From a virus, in the IMG/VR virus record IMGVR_UViG_3300042554_001816, positions 1 to 42,124 of that record: a stretch of 42,124 nucleotides of DNA, one strand, 5' to 3'. Shown piece after piece: positions 37,495 through 42,124 of this stretch. A program made the translations under genes and the position numbers. Positions within the stretch are counted from its first letter, which is position 1, and the number at the start of each line of letters is the position of its first letter. Below the pieces are notes generated by a model. The model saw only the letters and a list, made by a program, of their open reading frames with translations, ran no database searches and was not told the origin of the DNA.

Positions 37495-37959
37495 GTGGAT
37501 CGAACAGTGCAGGAGCCCGAAGCCCAGGAGCCTACGAAATCCACCACGGTGGCCAACGATGAGGCTAAGCGTTGGCGCGGTGGCAAGGGCTCGCAAGTCC
37601 GTATGGATGAGCGGATGAACTTCGCTTACTGCTGCATTCTGGAGGGTGGCACTGTTAGGCAAATTCAGCAACGTGTGATGGATCGCTTTGCGGTGTCTGA
37701 AATCACAGCGCACAGAGACTACAAACGAGCCACCGAACTTCTAACAACAGAGCAAACAGAAACCCGTGCCGGATTGTTAAACCAAATCCAGGCATTGCGC
37801 CTTGCTACTGTTAAAAAAGCACTAGCGAAAGGTCAATTGCAGACTGTGGCAATGCTGCTTAAAGACATGGGCGCTGTGATCGGAGAAGCCGCGCCAGAAC
37901 AGCAGGCTGCAGCCGCTCCCATCCTGCGAGTGGAGATCGACGACAAACGGGCCGGTTGA
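37495..37959 (+). CDS. Candidate terminase small subunit
   Basis: The protein is 154 aa from GTG 37495. An N-terminal disordered basic part is followed by an HTH-like region ('RMNFAYCCILEGGTVRQIQQ', 'RVMDRFAVSEITAHRDYKRA') and helices 'AGLLNQIQALRLATVKKALA', 'KGQLQTVAMLLKDMGAVIGE'. This DNA-binding domain plus oligomerisation helices ('ATVKKA..KGQL.T....LKD') is the common pattern of phage small terminases. It lies 1.3 kb before the large terminase. It would recognise the packaging site. A weak GGCCGG/CCGGCC hairpin overlaps its stop. Confidence 0.6.
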   Translation: MDRTVQEPEAQEPTKSTTVANDEAKRWRGGKGSQVRMDERMNFAYCCILEGGTVRQIQQRVMDRFAVSEITAHRDYKRATELLTTEQTETRAGLLNQIQALRLATVKKALAKGQLQTVAMLLKDMGAVIGEAAPEQQAAAAPILRVEIDDKRAG

Positions 37960-38010
37960 TTTCCGGCCTGTTCTGTGCAACAATACGGGAGCACTTCGGG
38001 GAATCCTCCC

Positions 38011-38181
38011 ATGCTCCGCATCCTGTCCCGTCCCGTCCCGTTCACTGCCGCCACGCTGTCGGCTGTGCTGCTGGCAGTCTTCGCCACTGAACTGGCGAAA
38101 CAGAGCGCTTACGCCTACGGATCCTGTCTCGCCAAGCACGGCTCGGTCGCCTACTGCCGTCTGCTGGTGAGCGGCCGCTAG
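38011..38181 (+). CDS. Small secreted or membrane peptide (56 aa)
   Basis: The product is MLRILSRPVPFTAATLSAVL, then LAVFATELAKQSAYAYGSCL and AKHGSVAYCRLLVSGR. A basic start, a hydrophobic stretch at 10-26 and a short C-terminal part with two Cys could be a signal-anchored peptide with a disulfide. It follows the candidate small terminase. Function unknown. Confidence 0.45.
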   Translation: MLRILSRPVPFTAATLSAVLLAVFATELAKQSAYAYGSCLAKHGSVAYCRLLVSGR

Positions 38182-38190
38182 TGTTACAGT
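38182..38190 (+). promoter_or_regulatory. Extended -10 promoter TGTTACAGT
   Basis: TGT-TACAGT lies about 80 bases before the membrane-HTH gene. A second copy-like TGTGACAGT follows at 38192-38200. The arm TGTTACAG is shared with the inverted repeat at 33137. Confidence 0.4.
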
Positions 38191-38201
38191 GTGTGACAGT
38201 A

Positions 38202-38220
38202 GCGCAGCTCAGGGCTGCGC
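38202..38220 (+). other. Perfect hairpin in the leader of the membrane-HTH gene
   Basis: GCGCAGC (38202-38208) and GCTGCGC (38214-38220) flank loop TCAGG. No T run follows, so it is more likely an mRNA leader structure or operator than a terminator. Confidence 0.45.
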
Positions 38221-38271
38221 TGCTCCACCACGCCGAACAGACTGAGAGAGTACACATTGCATCGCCTCACC

Positions 38272-38463
38272 ATGGCAACCGCAACCACATGCGCCGCACT
38301 GCTGCTGGCGCTGATCCTGCTCCCGCTGCTGGTAATCTGCTGGGCTTCGGAATCTCGGCAACAACGCGCTAGGCGTTGGCGTCGCGCAGGCTGGACACAG
38401 CAGCGGATAGCTGATCGGCTCGGCTGCAGCCGCACCACCGTGCGGCGACTGCTGGCGGCCTAG
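38272..38463 (+). CDS. Membrane-anchored mini HTH protein (63 aa)
   Basis: The ATG at 38272 is preferred; a TTG at 38257 would add five residues. Residues 5-26 ('TTCAALLLALILLPLLVICW') form a clear membrane helix. The remaining 35 residues 'QQRARRWRRAGWTQQRIADR', LGCSRTTVRRLLAA form a Hin/resolvase-like HTH. This layout would tether a DNA-binding domain to the inner membrane. The gene lies upstream of the packaging genes and has a structured leader. Confidence 0.6.
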   Translation: MATATTCAALLLALILLPLLVICWASESRQQRARRWRRAGWTQQRIADRLGCSRTTVRRLLAA

Positions 38464-38472
38464 TACAGCTGC

Positions 38473-38645
38473 ACTACCGAGCCCGGCCACTGCCGGAGTA
38501 GTACGGGCGCACTACCGGGGGCAGGGTCCGGCGATTGGTGGGGCGTGTCGCTGCTCAGGGAACCTGAAGCTACATTCCCAATTCCTTCCTCTGTTACACA
38601 CCGGGGGCAGGGGTCGGTTTCCTGAGGCGCTCAGACTACCGAGCC
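38473..38645 (+). repeat. Direct repeats upstream of the terminase region
   Basis: ACTACCGAGCC occurs at 38473-38483 and 38635-38645, with the related ACTACCGGGG at 38511-38520. ACCGGGGGCAGGG occurs at 38514-38526 and 38600-38612. The 233-base gap 38464-38696 has no gene and could be a packaging-site or regulatory region. Confidence 0.6.
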
Positions 38646-38656
38646 AAAAAATACGC

Positions 38657-38688
38657 ACAGAGCAAGATATAATATGGACAGAGCAAGA
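38657..38688 (+). promoter_or_regulatory. Consensus TATAAT box bracketed by an 11-bp direct repeat
   Basis: TATAAT lies at 38668-38673, 23 bases before the HNH ATG at 38697. ACAGAGCAAGA occurs exactly at 38657-38667 and again at 38678-38688, a 21-base period (two helical turns). This looks like a -10 box inside an operator. Confidence 0.65.
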
Positions 38689-38696
38689 CATCCCGC

Positions 38697-39233
38697 ATGT
38701 GGAAACCGATTTCCGGGTTTGAAACGTTGTACGAGGCAAGCGACACCGGCCAAATCCGCTCCCTGGATCGCATCGTTCGCTATACCCGCCGCGACGGACG
38801 CCGCGTGGAGCGCAAGTACGTTGGCAAGACCTTGCAACCTGGGTTAAACAGCCGTGGCTACGAGATTGTGACGCTCTGCGACGCCACCAACCGCCACCAC
38901 ACCCGCGCCATCCATCGACTGGTACTTGAGACCTTTGTCCGTCTCAAAAATCAGGGCGAAGAGTGCCGCCACCTTGACGGCAACATCCGCAATAACGCAC
39001 TAAGCAACCTCTGCTGGGGCACTACTGCCGAAAACATGGCCGACAAAATTGCCCACGGAACGTGGGTAAGGGGTAGCCGCGTAGGCAACTCTCGCCTTAC
39101 AGAGGACCAAGTACGCGAGATCAAGCGGCGACTGGCGCAAAAAGAACCTCACGCCTCTATTGCACTAGATTACGGCGTCACAAGAGCAGCAATCAGTGCT
39201 ATCAGTGCCGGCTACAACTGGGCTTGGCTATGA
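38697..39233 (+). CDS. HNH endonuclease (NUMOD4 + HNH_3 + HTH) next to terminase
   Basis: The protein is 178 aa. The NUMOD4 start is 'MWKPISGFETLYEASDTGQI'. HNH_3 follows at about 70-125: 'HRLVLETFVRLKNQGEECRH', 'LDGNIRNNALSNLCWGTTAE', 'NMADKIAHGT'. The C-terminal HTH is 'LTEDQVREIKRRLAQKEPHA' with 'SIALDYGVTRAAISAI'. HNH proteins encoded beside terminase genes are, in several phages, needed for terminase cleavage of genome ends (established for HK97-type phages), but the NUMOD4/HTH plan is more typical of homing enzymes. It overlaps TerL by ATGA. Confidence 0.9.
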   Translation: MWKPISGFETLYEASDTGQIRSLDRIVRYTRRDGRRVERKYVGKTLQPGLNSRGYEIVTLCDATNRHHTRAIHRLVLETFVRLKNQGEECRHLDGNIRNNALSNLCWGTTAENMADKIAHGTWVRGSRVGNSRLTEDQVREIKRRLAQKEPHASIALDYGVTRAAISAISAGYNWAWL

Positions 39234-40474
39234 GTGATAACACCATCAGCCTTCGCCACGCCCAAGGTGAGGTATTCAGCTCCCGCAAGCGTTTCCGCGT
39301 CCTAGTGGCTGGACGGCGTTTCGGCAAAAGCTACCTTTCCTGCATAGAACTTCTCCGTGGAGCTATAGAAAGACCCGGAGAAACGTTCTTTTACTGTGCT
39401 CCCACGTACAGAATGAGCAAGGATATTGTATGGAAATTACTTAAAAAGCTAGTCCCCAAAGCCTGGATCAAATCCAAGAACGAAACCGACCTCAAAATCG
39501 AACTCGTCAACGGCTCCACCATCGAACTGAAGGGCACCGAGAACGCCATGGCCCTGCGCGGCCGCAGTTTGGCCGGCGTGGTGCTCGACGAAGCCGCCTT
39601 CATGGACTCCGAGGTCTGGTTCGAGGTCATCCGCCCCGCTTTGGCCGACAAACAAGGCTGGGCCCTCTTCATCTCAACCCCGGACGGCACCGCCAGCTGG
39701 TTCTACGACCTCTGGTGCTACTGCGAGGAAGGCGACGCGGACTGGCAGCGCTGGCAATTCACCACCATCGAAGGCGATAACGTCCCCGCCACCGAAATCG
39801 AAGCCGCCCGCGCCCAACTCGACGCCCGCACCTTCCGCCAAGAGTTTGAAGCCAGCTTCGAAAACCTCTCCGGCCTCGTCGCCATCTCCTTCTCCGACGA
39901 CAACATCGACAAAGTGGTGCAAGACCTCCCCGTCCTACCCCTTTTGCTGGGCGTGGACTTCAACATCGACCCCATGTCAGGCATCTGCGCCGTCAAAAAA
40001 GGCGACGTCCTTTGGGTCTTCGACGAAATCATCATGACGGGTGGCGCCACCACCTGGGATCTCTGCGAAGAAGTCCAATCCCGCTACGGCGTCGAACGCC
40101 GCATCATCGCTTGCCCCGATCCCACCGGCGGCGCCCGCAAAACCAGCGGCGTTGGAGCCACCGACCACAACATCCTCCGCAAATCCGGCTTCACCGTCTC
40201 CAGCCCCCGCTCCCCCTGGAAGATCCGCGACAAAATCACCTGCGTCAACACCGCCCTCTTGGATGCGTCTGGAACCCGCCGCCTCTTCATCCACCCCCGC
40301 TGCAAAGAACTCATCAAATCCCTCCGCACCCTCACCTACGCCCCCGGCACCGGCCTCCCCAACAAAAACCTCGGCGTAGACCACGCCTTCGACGCCCTCG
40401 GCTACCTCTGCCTCCAAACCTTCAACCTCGCCAAACCCGAGAACCTCGGCAAAACCAACTATCGTGTGTGGTAA
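39230..40474 (+). CDS. terL: Terminase large subunit
   Basis: The protein is 414 aa from the ATG in the ATGA overlap. ATPase motifs are Walker A 'AGRRFGKS' (27-34), Walker B 'VVLDEA' (117-122) and motif C 'STPDG' (149-153). The RNase-H-like nuclease has acidic residues D243 ('GVDFNIDPMSG'), D297 ('CPDPTG') and D384/D388 ('DHAFDALGY'). It cuts concatemeric DNA and pumps it into the procapsid through the portal. The length is typical of compact TerL proteins (400-500). No portal gene follows, as would normally be expected. Confidence 0.95.
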   Translation: MSDNTISLRHAQGEVFSSRKRFRVLVAGRRFGKSYLSCIELLRGAIERPGETFFYCAPTYRMSKDIVWKLLKKLVPKAWIKSKNETDLKIELVNGSTIELKGTENAMALRGRSLAGVVLDEAAFMDSEVWFEVIRPALADKQGWALFISTPDGTASWFYDLWCYCEEGDADWQRWQFTTIEGDNVPATEIEAARAQLDARTFRQEFEASFENLSGLVAISFSDDNIDKVVQDLPVLPLLLGVDFNIDPMSGICAVKKGDVLWVFDEIIMTGGATTWDLCEEVQSRYGVERRIIACPDPTGGARKTSGVGATDHNILRKSGFTVSSPRSPWKIRDKITCVNTALLDASGTRRLFIHPRCKELIKSLRTLTYAPGTGLPNKNLGVDHAFDALGYLCLQTFNLAKPENLGKTNYRVW

Positions 40475-40492
40475 GCACGTTCGGTATAAAAC

Positions 40493-40678
40493 ATGGCCCC
40501 CAAAAAGCCCTCCAAAGCCCAGAAAAAAGTCTCAAAAGTGATGCGTGAATACAGCAAAGGCGAACTCCACTCGGGCAGCAAAGAAGGCCCCGTGGTCAAA
40601 TCCCGCAAACAAGCCATCGCCATCGCCATGTCCGAAGCCGGCATGAAGAAAAAGCCCACCAAGAAAGGTAAAAAGTGA
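40493..40678 (+). CDS. DUF6496-like small basic protein (61 aa)
   Basis: It begins MAPKKPSKAQKKVSKVMREY and contains 'KGELHSGSKEGPVVKSRKQA' and 'IAIAMSEAGMKKK'. 'LHSGSK.GP.VKSRKQAIAIA.SEAG' is the signature of DUF6496, a short Lys-rich protein frequent beside packaging genes in environmental phages. It likely binds DNA or another acidic partner. Its stop overlaps the next ATG (TGATG). Confidence 0.8.
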   Translation: MAPKKPSKAQKKVSKVMREYSKGELHSGSKEGPVVKSRKQAIAIAMSEAGMKKKPTKKGKK

Positions 40679-40833
40679 TGGCTAAGCGCGGCCTTTACGC
40701 CAACATCGCGGCCAAACGCAAGCGCATCGCAGCCGGCAGCGGCGAAACCATGCGCAAACCCGGAGCAAAAGGCGCCCCCACCGCCGCCGCCTTCAAGGCA
40801 TCGGCCAAAACCGCCAAAAAGCCCAAGAAATAG
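40678..40833 (+). CDS. Small basic conserved-looking protein (51 aa)
   Basis: The ATG overlaps the DUF6496-like stop. The product is MAKRGLYANIAAKRKRIAAG, then SGETMRKPGAKGAPTAAAFK and ASAKTAKKPKK. From memory, 'RGLYANI.AKRKRI..GSGE.MRKPG.KGAPT..AF' recurs in cyanophages and marine phages. Strong positive charge points to DNA or virion interior binding. The role is unknown. Confidence 0.7.
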   Translation: MAKRGLYANIAAKRKRIAAGSGETMRKPGAKGAPTAAAFKASAKTAKKPKK

Positions 40834-40860
40834 CCTCAATCCTCCCCGCCGAGGCCCCTG

Positions 40861-42123
40861 GTGCAACTAATCCACTCCACCTCCGTTACCACCCCCTACC
40901 CCTTCGGCACCTCCACCGGCGGCGCCGCATCTTCTGCTGGAGCCACCGACGCCTTCGGCCGCATCCGCACCTCCAGTCCCCTCACCCTTTTCGACTCCAG
41001 CCACCGTTACCGCGACAACGGCCTCTGGAGCACCTCCACCGCAACCGGCGGCACCTCAACCTTCGACGCCAGCGCCGGCCTGGTCAACCTCTCCGTAACC
41101 ACGGCCTCCGGTTCCTCGGTCATCCGCGAAACCACCAAATGCTTCTCCTACCAGCCGGGCAAATCCCTGCTGGTCATGTCCACCTTCACCCTCAACGCCG
41201 CCAAAACCAACCTCTGCCAGCGCATCGGCTACTACGGCGCCGCCAACGGCATGTACCTGGAGCTGGACAACACCACCCTCTCCTTCGTCGAACGCAGCTC
41301 CTCTACCGGCTCTCTACTCGAAACCCGCGTCGCCCAATCCGACTGGAACACCGACCCCCTCAACGGCACCGGCCCCTCCAACCTCAACCTCGACCTCACC
41401 AAAGCCCAGATCCTCTGGATGGACATTGAGTGGCTGGGCCTTGGCACAGTCCGCCTGGGCTTCATCATCAACGGCAAATTCATCCACTGCCATTCTTTCC
41501 ACCACGCCAACATCATCACCTCCACCTACATCACCACCGCCTCCCTCCCCCTCCGCTACGAAATCACCAACACCGCCGCCACCGCCAGCGCCAGCACCCT
41601 CAAGCAAGTCTGCTCCACAGTCCTTTCTGAAGGCGGCTACGAACTACGCGGCCTCCAGCAAGCCATCGGCACCACAATAACTTCTCCTCACGTCCTCACC
41701 ACAGCAGGCACATACTATCCAGTCATTTCTTTACGCCTTAAATCCGCTGCACTAGATGCAATTGTTATTCTTACCGCCCTATCTATATTGGCCGCCACAG
41801 CCAACTCAAACTACAGCTGGCGTGTAGTTGCCTCTGCCACAACCACCGGAGGCACTTGGACAAGCGCCGGAACAGATTCCAGCGTCGAATACAACCTAAC
41901 TGGAACAGCAACAACCGGCGGCCGCATTTTGGCCCAGGGCTATTTCAGCTCCACCAACCAGAGCACATCCTCAGTAGACATCCTCAAAGAAGCACTATTC
42001 AAATTCCAGCTGGAACGCAACGGCCTCACAACAACCCCCTACGAATTAAGCCTTGTTGTCGCGGCCAGCTCGTCAACGTCTAACGTACATGCATCCATGG
42101 ACTGGGAGGAAATCAGCCGCTAA
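40861..42123 (+). CDS. Virion structural protein ('DAFGRIR' type)
   Basis: The protein is 420 aa with a GTG start at 40861. 'GATDAFGRIRTSSPLTLFDS' (about 32-51) is the signature of a widespread structural family in cyanophages and related phages, followed by a beta-sandwich region ('CFSYQPGKSLLVMSTFTLNA', 'WMDIEWLGLGTVRLGFIING'). It lies between terminase and the right edge, where portal and head genes are expected next. The stop TAA is at 42121-42123, one base before the edge. Codon bias changes toward less C-rich usage after about 41680. Confidence 0.75.
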   Translation: MQLIHSTSVTTPYPFGTSTGGAASSAGATDAFGRIRTSSPLTLFDSSHRYRDNGLWSTSTATGGTSTFDASAGLVNLSVTTASGSSVIRETTKCFSYQPGKSLLVMSTFTLNAAKTNLCQRIGYYGAANGMYLELDNTTLSFVERSSSTGSLLETRVAQSDWNTDPLNGTGPSNLNLDLTKAQILWMDIEWLGLGTVRLGFIINGKFIHCHSFHHANIITSTYITTASLPLRYEITNTAATASASTLKQVCSTVLSEGGYELRGLQQAIGTTITSPHVLTTAGTYYPVISLRLKSAALDAIVILTALSILAATANSNYSWRVVASATTTGGTWTSAGTDSSVEYNLTGTATTGGRILAQGYFSSTNQSTSSVDILKEALFKFQLERNGLTTTPYELSLVVAASSSTSNVHASMDWEEISR

Positions 42124-42124
42124 T

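Noticed and set aside
40012-40548. An Arg/Pro-rich 178-aa plus frame within terL
   Set aside because: It is a +1 shadow of the C-rich terL codons; extreme Arg/Pro/His content and overlap with the nuclease domain.
1-42124. Direct terminal repeats showing a complete circular or permuted genome
   Set aside because: The first and last bases share no visible overlap, and the portal gene is missing, so completeness is not supported.

Overview
The window is one strand of a tailed bacteriophage genome (Caudoviricetes) with a siphovirus build. It has a large terminase, capsid, neck proteins, a long non-contractile tail with a tape measure, and a lambda-type M-L-K-I-J tail tip. I see no integrase, excisionase or CI-like repressor, so a lytic lifestyle is the simplest reading. 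The host is not shown directly. Several tiny basic proteins, the DUF551-like 'ARWGRPAIEPV' proteins and the C39-type endolysin resemble, from memory, genes of phages of unicellular cyanobacteria (Synechococcus/Cyanobium). I infer a cyanosiphovirus, with moderate confidence.

Layout. 1-7.4 kb (+) is the head and neck: a structural protein cut by the left edge, scaffold-like protein, major capsid, four neck/tail-completion proteins, tail tube, and G/GT tail chaperones with a CCCAAAG slippery site. 7.4-20.2 kb (+) is the tail: tape measure, M, L, K, I, J, a beta-helix fibre with an S74 chaperone, a LamG-like protein, a chaperone-like protein and small genes. An antisense HNH gene follows at 20.1-20.5 kb, then the lysis cassette (holin-like, endolysin) at 20.5-22.1 kb (+). 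22.1-33.0 kb (-) is one long set of tightly overlapping genes: family A DNA polymerase, zinc-ribbon proteins, ThyX, DUF3310, dCTP deaminase, many small unknowns, and a primase-helicase at the promoter-proximal end. 33.1-35.3 kb (+) carries an SSB-like protein, a PD-(D/E)XK exonuclease and an HNH/AP2 endonuclease. 35.3-38.5 kb holds small accessory genes and a candidate small terminase. 38.7-42.1 kb (+) has an HNH endonuclease, the large terminase, two tiny basic proteins and another structural protein.

How it works together. ThyX and Dcd feed dTMP synthesis for the polymerase. Primase-helicase, SSB-like protein and exonuclease form the replication/recombination set. Terminase with its neighbouring HNH packages DNA. 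No portal protein is visible, and the gene at position 3 is open to the edge, so the window most likely breaks inside the head module, with the portal lying in missing sequence.

The most unusual signals are DNA-level and independent of reading frame. Eight TGTCCCA/TGGGACA copies lie within 174 bp in the 3' end of the primase-helicase gene. Eleven CCATTCA copies, all in one orientation, lie within 1.33 kb across the exonuclease and HNH genes. A perfect 11-bp inverted repeat sits directly in front of the SSB-like gene. CTGGAGC is strongly over-represented on the + strand whichever strand is coding. Together these point to an unusual origin/regulatory architecture around 30.7-35.1 kb. No stretch over 300 bases lacks a gene; the longest gap is 38464-38696.
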